The position numbers and the translations under genes were made by a program. From Rhizophagus clarus (taxonomy: Eukaryota > Glomeromycota > Glomeromycetes > Glomerales > Glomeraceae), in NCBI GenBank assembly GCA_015698045.1, contig BLAL01000020.1, forward strand, positions 558,001 through 622,000: a stretch of 64,000 bases of DNA, written 5' to 3'. The first letter of the stretch is position 1. Every line of letters begins with the position of its first letter. The notes under the pieces were generated by a model that was not told where the DNA came from, did no database searches, and saw nothing but the letters and a program-made list of their open reading frames with translations. This document shows positions 46,421 through 57,900 of this stretch, piece after piece.

Positions 46421-48455
46421 AATACAATAATAACATTGGTATGACCCGCCGTTCTGATCAAAAGTCTAGTATTAAATACTAGATTTATCTATATTAAAAT
46501 ATAGAAAAATCTAGTATAAAATACTAGATAAATCTAGCATGAAATAGATAAATCTATAGATAAATCTAGTATGAAATAGATAAATCTATAGATAAATCTA
46601 GTATGAAATAGATAAATCTATAGATAAATCTAGTATGAAATAGATAAATCTATAGATAAATCTAGTATGAAATAGATAAATCTATAGATAAATCTAGTAT
46701 GAAATAGATAAATCTATAGATAAATCTAGTATGAAATAGATAAATCTATAGATAAATCTAGTATGAAATAGATAAATCTATAGATAAATCTAGTATGAAA
46801 TAGATAAATCTATAGATAAATCTAGTATGAAATAGATAAATCTATAGATAAATCTAGTATGAAATAGATAAATCTATAGATAAATCTAGTATGAAATAGA
46901 TAAATCTATAGATAAATCTAGTATGAAATAGATAAATCTATAGATAAATCTAGTATGAAATAGATAAATCTATAGATAAATCTAGTATGAAATAGATAAA
47001 TCTATAGATAAATCTAGTATGAAATAGATAAATCTATAGATAAATCTAGTATGAAATAGATAAATCTATAGATAAATCTAGTATGAAATAGATAAATCTA
47101 TAGATAAATCTAGTATGAAATAGATAAATCTATAGATAAATCTAGTATGAAATAGATAAATCTATAGATAAATCTAGTATGAAATAGATAAATCTATAGA
47201 TAAATCTAGTATGAAATAGATAAATCTATAGATAAATCTAGTATGAAATAGATAAATCTATAGATAAATCTAGTATGAAATAGATAAATCTATAGATAAA
47301 TCTAGTATGAAATAGATAAATCTATATTTTATACCAGATTTATCTATATTTTATACTAGATTTTCCTATATTTTATATTAGATGAGTCGATATTTTATAC
47401 TAGATCAGATCTATATTTTAATATACAAGATCGCCTATATTTTATACCGGACTAATTTGTTAAGCTTCACCGGCATGATTATCATACCTACTGTAAACCG
47501 GAATTTTTGTTTATTTGTTATTTGTAATATATAAATAATTACTTTTAATAAATCAAATGAAAAAAACTTTTTATCTGTTATCAGTGAATAAACTAAAAAA
47601 ATACATCAGGTATACTGATTAAATTTTAAAATTTTCTTGATGGATAATGCAAAAACTCATTATTATTATATACAGTATATTTATTTATTATTATAGCTAA
47701 AACTTTTGTTAAAACAAAAACCAATCTTTCTCCAATATTATTAAATGACTTAGAAGAGTTCATTAAGATGTGTGAATGATGCTACTTTTGCATTAAATAA
47801 TCTTAGAGATATATAATTTGTAAAATTCTTGTACAAAGTGTCATGGGAAAGGTATAATTTTTCTGACAATCCTTTTTATGTGCATAAATTGTTGAAGTAT
47901 CTACTATAAGTTTAATCATAAACATAGGAGAAGACCCATAGTAAAAATGATTAGTACAGATTTTTTTGTATACAAGCTATTTTGAATACTTTCCTGGTCT
48001 GACATCCCGAAATAGATGATATAAAAAATATTAATAAATTAAATTTTTACACTGATATTATGATCAAATTCTTTGAAAAATTTTCAATTCGCGATTGTAA
48101 TTTTATAAAGATACATTTAAAGAATTAAATTTTGTTGACAAAAATTACAAATAATTGATGGAACATGAGAAATTAAAATTTTCATGACAGCAATTTTAAT
48201 TATAAATTTATTAATAAACTGGGAATTTCGAAATTTGTTACAGTAAATCTGTCCTAATTAGTCATTTTTATTAAGGAGCTTCTCCTATGTTTGTGATTAA
48301 ACTTATTGTAGACACCCTAACATAAATAGGGTCAATTACCGCTTAATGCTGCGCAGATAGACAGGTGATAATCATGCCGGTGAAGCTTAACAAATTAGTC
48401 CGGTATAAAATATAGATTAATCTAGTATGAAATAAATAAATCTATATTTTATACA
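46420..48455. mobile_element. Inverted-repeat element carrying a minisatellite
   Basis: TATACCGGACTAATTTGTTA and AGCTTCACCGGCATGATTATC at 47449-47490 recur inverted at 48367-48408. An inner inverse pair (AGTTTAATCATAAACATAGG at about 47910, and its inverse near 48288) makes the middle palindromic. Outside these arms the left side has AAATCTAGTATGAAATAGAT-type sequence amplified into a 32-bp minisatellite. The right side has a single diverged unit (AATCTAGTATGAAATAAATA at 48418). So the amplification happened in one arm only. Confidence 0.6.
46537..47326. repeat. 32-bp minisatellite, 24.7 copies
   Basis: The unit GTATGAAATAGATAAATC followed by TATAGATAAATCTA repeats 24 times with an exact 32-base spacing (first unit starts 46537, 25th partial unit 47305). 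The first unit differs by one base (GCATG). The copies appear identical otherwise, implying recent amplification or homogenisation. Each unit contains the palindrome ATCTATAGAT. There are no spacers, so it is not a CRISPR array. Confidence 0.95.
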
Positions 48456-48592
48456 CATCAGGAAGTTTTTTCCACTTAAAATCCACATGGAAATCCACAT
48501 CATATACCGTGGAAAATTGTGGAATTCCAAATAATTCCAGTATTTTCCAGATACCCTGTGACGTAACGCGTGGTATTGTCGGCGTAGATCGA

Positions 48593-48995
48593 AGGTTCTA
48601 TATTACAATAGATGAAGTAATAGAAAATAGTGGAGAACGTCTTAAAAGAGTTTTATTAAAGCCTTGTGGTTTTTTAAATTATAATGATTTTATTAGTGTA
48701 GATTTACTCATTTTTCACCCGTAAAATTTATGAAAATTGTCCTTTAATTGAATATCCGTCACTTACATTTTCACCATTTCATTGATCATTGAAATTTCAA
48801 TTTGTTAAAATTTGATAAAATCATTGATCTTTAATTACATCAAATGTTCACATACGTAAAACTAAAGAAAAAATTAGAAAATGAAGAAGAATCATTAAAA
48901 GTTTTAATTAGGTTAGTCTAAGAGAACTTAGATCCAGTTTTTTATGTCTCTTTGGAAGCTTTGAAGGAATTCTTAGAAAAATGGAGAACTTTTGT
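48593..48995 (+). pseudogene. F-box pseudogene, C-terminal part
   Basis: Frames read DEVIENSGERLKRVLLKPCG, then TRKIYENCPLIEYPSLTFSP, then EESLKVLIRLV and SLEALKEFLEKWRTF. They correspond in order to DEASILIENSGGKLKQILLK, RNIYKNCPSIECLSLAF, SKLLKILIEST and SLKDLKEFLRNWSG of the gene at 41029-42504. Two or more frameshifts and stops are present. Together with 44959-45168 it is one gene that lost its middle third and received about 3.4 kb of repeats. Confidence 0.75.
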
Positions 48996-49019
48996 CGGTT
49001 TTTTAAATTTATTTATAAA

Positions 49020-49554
49020 TCAATAATCAAATAACATATAGTTTAGTTATTCTTAATTTATTAATTAGAACGAATGTCTTTTGAATGTATCGATGCAAAA
49101 ACATTTGGAATTATTTTATTAGATTTTCAAATTCCGCTATACTCTATAAAAAGGCTATTCTATGTATCATTTTTAGAATTACTGTATTATTATGATTTAC
49201 AAACTTTATTTATGGTAATAATTTGTTATCAGTAACTTTATTACGTTTATTTCAACCCTTTTTTTACTATAGAATTTTTTGAATTTGATAATAAAAAATA
49301 ATATCAGTAATTAAATTTCATAATAAACTTAGATTTTATTCTTTTTTTTATTAATTTTGATGTTTTTATACCTAAAAAAAAACAAAAAATAAAATTAAAT
49401 TACGAGTTTCATCTATCGCGATATACAATGCCAAATCAAATTTTTGTTTTTTTTTAATAGTATTTTTATTTTTAATTCACCTAATTAATTCAAATCTAAT
49501 TCGTATAAAATGTCATTCTATTGTCTAATGTATGCGTAGTATCTTTTTTGAGTC
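49020..49554. other. Intergenic stretch, no gene seen
   Basis: AT-rich, homopolymer-containing sequence downstream of the F-box pseudogene. Nothing is supported. Confidence 0.45.
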
Positions 49555-50010
49555 TGGTATGAAATCCAAAAACTTGAAATCCAATGGTATATTATCCTGA
49601 CATTCTAATCTCGAATTGATATAATCCGAAAGATCATAATCTTGAATTCTATAATCCCAAAAGTGTGTCATAACACCCACCGAAATTTGAAATGGAAATC
49701 TTGAAATGTTTTCCCCATAAAAAATTTTATTCGTATATACAGTATATATATATATATATATACTATTTCTCTAAAATCTCTGTAAAAATGAGTCTTTTGC
49801 GGATCTATCCACGGAAAATGTAAATAATTCGATAAATTCTGTGATATAAGTAGTGATAATTCATCGCTGAACAGTTTGCACAATCATTAAACTGGTATTA
49901 TTCGTTTTCACATTCAATAACCTTTTCAGCGTTATGAAATTCAGGATTTTGTATTTCGGTATTATGAAATATCGGGATAATGTACCATCAAGTTCCGGGA
50001 TTTTGGACGA
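49555..50010. mobile_element. Diverged relative of the 44046 element
   Basis: The left part has ATTATCCTGACATTCTAATC. The right part has AATATCGGGATAATGTACCA and CCGGGATTTTGGACGAATTCC, nearly the same right end as the element at 44046-44590. The arms are diverged; a TA run lies at about 49741-49762. Confidence 0.5.
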
Positions 50011-50427
50011 ATTCCATTATTTTATATACAAAAAAAAAAAAAAAAAAATTAAATTAAATTAACACTTATATATAAAATTATCTTTTTTTTTAAAAAAAAA
50101 AAAAGAATTGAACCTTTACATATTTATTAAATTCTTTTACATACATATATAATATAATCTGGAGCCCAGGATCACTATCGTGTGGGCGAACAGTTGCATC
50201 TTTGTATATATATATGCGAATAGACGAGCATTGCATGGTTTTATGTTTCAGATCAATGAAATATATGAAGCCTTGATTTCAGACAATTATTTTCTTGTTC
50301 ATAAAAGTCAGAAGAATCATCATTTTTTTAATGATGTGTTTGCGAATTTAATCTATTACAATAAAAGTTTATTTAAAATCCTTTAACATCTAATCTTTTG
50401 ATAATAACTGAAGTTATAATTTAGTAT

Positions 50428-51263
50428 TTATTGTCGTTTCAAAACTATTTGACTTTACGAGGTTGAATCACTTTTTTACAAGAATTCTTAATATTTTTTT
50501 TTTTTTACAGGATTTTTTTTTGTGAATCATAAAATTCAATATCTGATATATAATGATTTTCTACTAAAACTATAAAATATGTATTTTATAGTCAAAAAAA
50601 AGTGCATTTTTCTTGTCTTAAGAATCATGAAATTCAATGTCAAAGAATATTCTATGAAGAGATTTATTGCATATTTATTCGTATAAGATGATTTTTCTTT
50701 ACATTTTGTTATTTTAGTTAACTAATTAAAAACAGAATTTTTTGTATGAGTGATTGTTGAAACTCTTTGTAAAATATTCTGTGACATTAAATTTTCATGG
50801 TTTATAAAAAAATCTGGTACAAAAATATTATAAACACATGCAGAAAAGCAACTCACAATTATATATCTATACTATATGTATCTTAAGACAAAAAAAAAAA
50901 AAAAAAAAAATGCAGAAAAAAAATCTTTTTTATTATAAAATTATGTCGAAACTTTTCACACAAAAAAAAAACTTGACACAATTCATACAAATATTAAAAT
51001 TCACCTAGAAAAGTGATTCACTTTAAAAGATCCCAAAACATAGCAAAAATATAGAAAAATGCAGAGAAATACAATTTTCCAATGTAAATTAGATATTGAA
51101 ACTTTCAGTAGAATAAATAGTGTTTGTTCAGTTATGTATTGCATTTTAAAAAAAAAAATCCAGTATAAAAATATTAAAAATTTATGTAAAAAAGTGATTC
51201 ACTTTGCAATACGAAATCACCTCGCAAAAATCGGATTTTCTTAATAATTTGAAATGGCAATAA
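50428..51263. mobile_element. Foldback-type element, copy 2
   Basis: It shares ends and modules with copy 1 (45163-46420): left GTTGAATCACTTTTTTACA and TTTGTGAATCATAAAATTCA, right AAAGTGATTCACTTTGCAAT and CGGATTTTCTTAATAATTTG, then GGCAATAA. It has fewer tandem modules per arm than copy 1. No coding capacity. Confidence 0.7.
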
Positions 51264-51599
51264 AAGATTTCATCTATTATTACAACATACAGTAAATAAG
51301 CTATATATAGAAATCAATTGCTAATGCTAAAAACACATAATCACGATAATCCCAATCTGTTAGTAGTGCCATTAATCTCAACGTATCTGATATTACATTA
51401 CTATATGTTACCATCAATAATTGTTTTATACCATACGAATAAAAATTCATATTGTGAAATACTTAGTAACTTCTCTTTGATTACTTAATTTCGTATTCTC
51501 TTATACTTTAGTATTAGGAACAAGGCCATAACTCTTCTTGATTTTCTTTGTTCAATAAAGCAGCATTTTTAACTCCATATTCTTCACTAATTTTTTTAG

Positions 51600-52570
51600 A
51601 TCATTTTTGATACTTTCTAATTATTGTTGATTTTTGCTTCTTAATTATTCCTAATACTTTCTAATTATTCATAATGCTTTATTATATTTACTAATTTTTC
51701 TTAATTATTTCTGATGCTTCATGATTAATTATTTTACTTTCTAATTTTTTATTTTACTTTTTGATTATTCTTAATGCTTTATTTTACTTATTAATTATTC
51801 ATTTTGCTTCTTGATTATTTCTGATACTTTTTAATTATCATTGATTTTTGCTTTTCTTAATACATTCTAATCATTCATTTTGCTTTTTGATTTTTTATTT
51901 TATTTTCTGATTGTTTTTAATGCTTTATTCCTTAATCATTCATTTTGCTCCTTGATTACTTCTGATGCTTTTTGATTATTCTTAATGCTTTATTTTTTTT
52001 TTTAATCATTCAGTTTGCTTTTTAATCATTTTTGATACTTTTTAATTATTGATTTTACTTTTTAATCATTTCTAATGCTTTCTGATTATTTATTTTGTTT
52101 TCTGATTTTTTTAATTTACTTTCTAATCATTTATTTTGTTTTCTGATTTTTTATTTTATTTTCTAATTATTTCTAATATTTTATTTTACTTTTTAATTAT
52201 TCATTTTTGCTTTTTGATTATTTCTAATGCTTTTTAATTATTAGTTTTTACTTTTTAATTATTCCTAATGCTTACTAATCATTTATTTTGCTTTATGATT
52301 TTTTATTTTACTTTCTAATTATTCATTTTACTTTTTAATTATTTTTAATACTTTTTAATTATTAATTTTACTTTTTAATCATTCTTAATATTTTCTGATT
52401 ATTTATTTTGCTTTCTAATTTTTTTATTTTATTTTATAATCATTTCTAATATTTTATTTTACTTATTAGTTATTTATTTTGCTTTTTGATTATTTCTATA
52501 ACTTTTTAATCATTGATTTTTACTTCTTATTTATAATACTTTCTAATTATTTATTTTGCTTTTAACTCAG
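51600..52570. repeat. Purine-rich satellite, inverted and decayed segment
   Basis: The strand is T-rich here: TTTTTGATTATTTCTGATGC and TTTATTTTACTTTCTAATTAT units. These are the reverse complement of the AAGCATCAGAAATAATCA and AATTAGAAAGTAAAATAAA units of the main array at 54944-60097. Copies are strongly diverged. Confidence 0.7.
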
Positions 52571-52689
52571 TTTTATTACTTGTATTTTGTAAAATTATAA
52601 GTATTTTAGTATACAATTTATAGTATATTAGTTTTTAAGTTTTTTTCTTTACTTTTTATATATTTTTACTTTTTAATAATTTAATAAAA

Positions 52690-53380
52690 AAAATAAATAA
52701 AATAATTAATAATATAAATAAATGGTGAAAAATAACCAATTAGAGTATTAAAAAATATAAATAGTTAAAAAACAAAAAAAAATAATCAGAAAGAAAATAA
52801 AATAATTAAAAAGCAAATAAAATAATTAAAAAGTAAATAGAATAATTAAAAAGCAAATAAATAATTAATAAGCCAATGGAATAATTAGAAAGTAAATGAA
52901 ATAATTAGAAAACATATAAAATAATTAGAAAAAAAATTAAAAATTAGAAAGTAAAATAAATAATCAGAAAAAAAAACAAATGATTAGAAAGTAAAATAAA
53001 GTATTAGGAATAATCAGAAAGTAAAATAAAAAATCAAAAAGTAAAATAATACATTAGAAATAATTAAAAAACAATATAAAAAAAAATAAAAAGCAAATAA
53101 TGATAATTAGAAAGTATCAAAAACAAATAATAATTAGAAATATTAAAAATGATAAGAAAATAAAATAAATAATTAGGAAACATTAAGAATTATTAGCAAA
53201 TAAAATAGATGATCAAAAAGTATTAAAAATAATAAACAAGTAATTAGAAAGTAAAATAAAATATTAGGAATAATTAAAAAGCAAAATAAATAATCTGAAA
53301 ATATTAAAAAGTAAAATAAAAACCAGAAAGCAAAATAAATAATCAAAAGTAAAATAAAAAAATCAAATGTATATTAGTTT
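52690..53380. repeat. Purine-rich satellite, direct decayed segment
   Basis: Units such as ATAATTAGAAAGTAAAATAA and AATCAGAAAGCAAAATAAAT lie in the same orientation as the main array. With the preceding segment they form a head-to-head pair around an AT-rich centre at about 52571-52689. Confidence 0.7.
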
Positions 53381-54943
53381 ATAATAAAAGATTCTATTTT
53401 TTTAAAAAAAATAAATAAATTGTTTAGAAATAAATATTGTTTTTATTTATTGAATTTTTTTTTCTTAAATATATATATATGGATAAAATTGTTTAAAAAC
53501 AAATTTTTTTTTTTTTAAAAAAAAAAATAGGTAAAATTGTCTAGAATATAAATACTATCCAAATCCAAAATAGTTTGGGATTGTGGCAGTCCAAATATAC
53601 AAATCCAAATTAATTTATAGATTTTGTAATTTGTATATTTTGGATTTGGGAATTATGACAGTTAAAATGTATAAACTAATTTGGGATTTATTTAAAATAA
53701 TTAGGTGGCATCTATAATTTAGAAATAAATGTTTTTTATTTTTTTTTTCTTAAAATATGAAAAATTTGAACAGAAGCTAAAAATTATTTTTAATGAACAA
53801 TTTTTATTTGCATATCAAGTATAATTTTAAATTTTTATTTTTAGTAGGTAGCTAGATTAACTAATTCTGAAGATTACTTTTAGATTAAGAATACTCTTTT
53901 AATTATATTGTAGCAAATATATTTATGTATTTATATATATATATTAGATATATAAAAAAGTAAGTCTGATAATAAAAATTTAGTAAAAAGGGTTTAATAA
54001 AAAAGCCTAGTTAAAATATGAAGAAAAATAATAAAGAAAGTAGTAAAGATAAAAAAATCCCTTCATTTTAAACAAAGTAATCTACAGTTTCTAGTAAAAA
54101 GATTGGTAGTAAAAATACTGCTTCTTAATTATTACTATCACAATTAAATCATTACTTTTTATACCAATTGAATAATGGAAAAGAAATAATATTATTTCTA
54201 TTTTATTACCAAAAACAATTAAATTTATCTATAAAGCCAATAACTTTCTTTTGAAGCAAATTTTTAGGAAATTTTTAATTGAGCCAGAAATTTGATTTTA
54301 AATATTTATTATTCTGTGTATTATATCTTTTAAAAATACTTACAAAATCAAAATAATCATTTCACATTTTTTTTTTTAATTTTCATCAATTTGAAATATG
54401 TATTTTTGACTAATTAAGTAATTCTTTAGACTAACTTTTTATTATGGCAAAGATATAAAATAACAACAACTTTTATACATAATTTTTGAGATGGTATGAA
54501 AATTTATCTTCCAGTAGTAAGTTTTTCTTGTTCATTTTAAAGCTGAAATAATTTTGGAATAGTATATTTATTGTGAGATTATTATTGACATAGCATATAA
54601 AATAAATTGAACTGTGTGTTAACTAAATGCATGGAAGTCAAATCAGATATATGTATTTTGACTCTTTTTTCTAAAAAATTTTGTAATTTCATTATAGAAT
54701 TTGTGTATTATGTTAAAAGAACTGACTGTTATTCTTTTCACTGGAGTTTATACAAATGCAAAGTAATTTCATGAAAAGGTTAAAAGAGATGAAAAAAGAA
54801 AAATGTAGAAATAAAAAAGTGTGTTGGTACTAGATATAATAATTCCATCAAAGGAATAATGGAGAACTATCAATGCAAAGGTTATCAATGAATCAGATAA
54901 TGATTTTTCAAATGCAAAGTTCTTCATGACATTTCAAAGTTGA
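53381..54943. other. Unrelated AT-rich insert between satellite blocks
   Basis: This interval lacks satellite units. It holds a T(n)A(n) junction near 53501-53526 and a loosely inverse pair around 53560-53700 (AAATCCAAATTAATTTATAG / TTTTGGATTTGGGAATTATG). No gene was seen. Confidence 0.45.
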
Positions 54944-57900
54944 ATTAAGAATAAAATAAAGCATTAAAAATGATCAAAAAGTATTAGGAATGATCAAAAA
55001 GAATTAACAAGTATAATAAAGCATTATAAATGATTAGAAAGCATCAGGAATAATTAAAAAACAAAAATCAATAATGATTAAAAAGTATCAAAAATGATCA
55101 AGAAGCAAAATAAATAATTAGTGAGTAACATAAAGAATTAAAAATGATCAAAAAATAAAATAAAAAAATCAAGAAACAAAATGAATAATAATAAAGCATT
55201 AGGAATGATTAAGAAGCAAAATTAAGTATCAGGAATGATTAAGAAGTAAAACAAATAATTAAATAATAAATAAAGCATTAGAAATGATCATAAAGTATCA
55301 AGAATATCAAAAAGCAAAATGAATGGTTAGGGAGTAAAATAAAATATTATAAATAATCAGGAAGTATCAGAAATGATTAAGAAGCAAAAATTAACAATAA
55401 TCATAAAGCATCAGGAATGATTAAGAAGCAAAAATCAATGATTGGAAAGCATCAGGAATGGCAAAGAAATAAAATAAATAATTAAGAAGTAAAATAAAAC
55501 ATTAGAAATGATCAAAAAGCATCAGAAATGATTAAGAAGCACAAATCAATGATGATTAGCAAGCATCAAGAAGCAAAATAAATAATTCATGAGTAAAATA
55601 AAGCATTAGGAATGATTAAGAAGTAAAATAAAAAAATCAAGAAGCAAAATGGATGATTATAAAGCGTCAGAAATAATTAAAAAGAAAAAATCAATAATGA
55701 TTAGAAATGATTAAGAAGCAAAATGAATAATTAGTGAGTAAAATAAAGCATTAGGAACAATCAAAAAGTAAAATAAAAAAATCAAGAAGATAAATAAATG
55801 AACATGAAGCATCAGGAATGATTAAGAAGCAAAAATCAATGATAATTAAAAAGTATCAGAAATGATTAAGAAGCAATAATTAGAAAGCATCAAGAATAAT
55901 TAAGAAGCAAAAATCAATGATTGGAAAGCATCAGAAATGACAAAGAAGTAAAATGCATGATTAGGAAGTAAAATAAAACATTAGAAATGATCAGAAAGCA
56001 TCAAAAATCATTAAGAAGCAAAAATCAACGATAATTAGTAAGCATCAAGAAGCAAAATAAATAATTTGTGAGTAAAATAAAGCATTAGAAATGATTAAGA
56101 AGTAAAATAAAAAAATCAAGAAGCAAAATGAATGATCATGAAGTATCAAGAATAATTAAGAAGCAAAAATCAATGGTTAGAAAATATTAGAAATGATCAA
56201 GAAACAAAATAAATGATTAGGGAATAAAATAAAGTATTAAGAATAATCAGAAAGCATCAGGAATGGTTAAAAAGCAAAAATCAATGATAATTAAAAAGCA
56301 TCAGAAATGATTAAAAAGCAAAAATCAATGATAATTAGAAAGCATCAGGAATGATTAAGAAGCAAAAATCAATGATTGGAAAGCATCAGGAATGACAAAA
56401 AAGTAAAATGAATGATTAGGAAGTAAAATAAAGCATTAGAAATGATCAGGAAGCATCAGAAATGATTAAGAAGCAAAAATCAACGATGATTAGAAGGCAT
56501 CAGGAATGATCAAGAAGCAAAATAAATGATTAAAGAGTAAAATAAAGCATTAAGAATGATCAGAAAGCATCAGGAATGGTTAGAAAGGAAAAATCAACAA
56601 TAATTAAAAAGCATCAGGACTAATCAAGAAGCAAAATGAATGATTAAAAAGTAAAATAAAACAGTAAAAACAATCAGGAAGCATCAGGGATGATTAAGAA
56701 GCAAAAATCAATGATAATTAGAAAGCATTAGAAATGATCAAAAAGCAAAATGAATGATTAAAAAGTAAAATAAAGCATTAGAAATGATCAAGAAGTAAAA
56801 TAAAAAAATCAAGAAGCAAAATAAATGATCATAAAGCATCAAGAATGATCAAGAAGCAAAAATTATTGATTAGAAAGCATCAGGAATGATCAAAAAGCAA
56901 AATGAATAATTAGGAAGTAAAATAAAGCATTAGAAACGATCAGGAAGCATCAGAGAAGCAAAAATCAATGATGATTAGAAGGCATCAAGAAGCAAAATGA
57001 ATAATTAATGAGTAAAATAAAGCATTAGGAACAATCAAGCAGTAAAATAAAAAATCAGAAAGCAAAAAAAACCGATCAGGAAGCATCAGGAATAATTAAG
57101 AAGCAAAAACAAACAATTAGAAATAATCAAGAAGAATAGTGAGTAAAATAAAGCATTATAAACGATTATGAAGCATCAAGAATAATTAAGAAGCAATAAT
57201 TAGAAAGCATCAGAAATGATCAAGAAGAATTAGTGAGTAAAATAAAGCAGCAAGAACGATCAGGAAGCATCAGGAATAATTAAGAAGCAAAAATCAACAA
57301 TGATTAGAAGGCATCAAGAAGCAAAATGAATAATTAATGAGTAAAATAAAGCATTAGAAACGATCAAGAAGTAAAATAAAAAATTAAGAAGCAAAATGAA
57401 CGATCATAAGGCGTTAGGAATGATCAAGAAGCAAAATGAATAATTAGTGAGTAAAATAAAGCATTAAGAATGATCAGGAAGTATCAGAAATGATCAAGAA
57501 GAATTAGTGAGTAAAATAAAGCATTAAGAATGATCGGAAAGCATCAGGAATGATTAAGAAGCAAAAATCAATGATAATTAGAAAGCATCAGAAATGACCA
57601 AGAAGCAAAATGAATGATTAAAGAGTAAAATAAAGCATTAGAAACGATTAAGAAGTAAAATAAAAAATCAGAAAGCAAAATGAACGATCATGAAGCATCA
57701 GGAATGATTAAGAAGCAAAAATCATTGATTGGAAAGCATCAGGAATGACCAAACAGCAAAATGAATAATTAGGGAGTAAAATAAAGCATTAGGAACGATC
57801 AGGAAGCATCAGAAATGGTTAAGAAGCAAAAATCAATGATGATTAGAAGGCATCAAGAAGCAAATGAATAATTAGTGAGTAAAATAAAGCAGTAAGAACG

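Noticed and set aside
46537..47326. Regular 32-bp array resembling a CRISPR array
   Set aside because: Units are contiguous with no unique spacers, and the setting is a eukaryotic transposon-rich region without cas genes.
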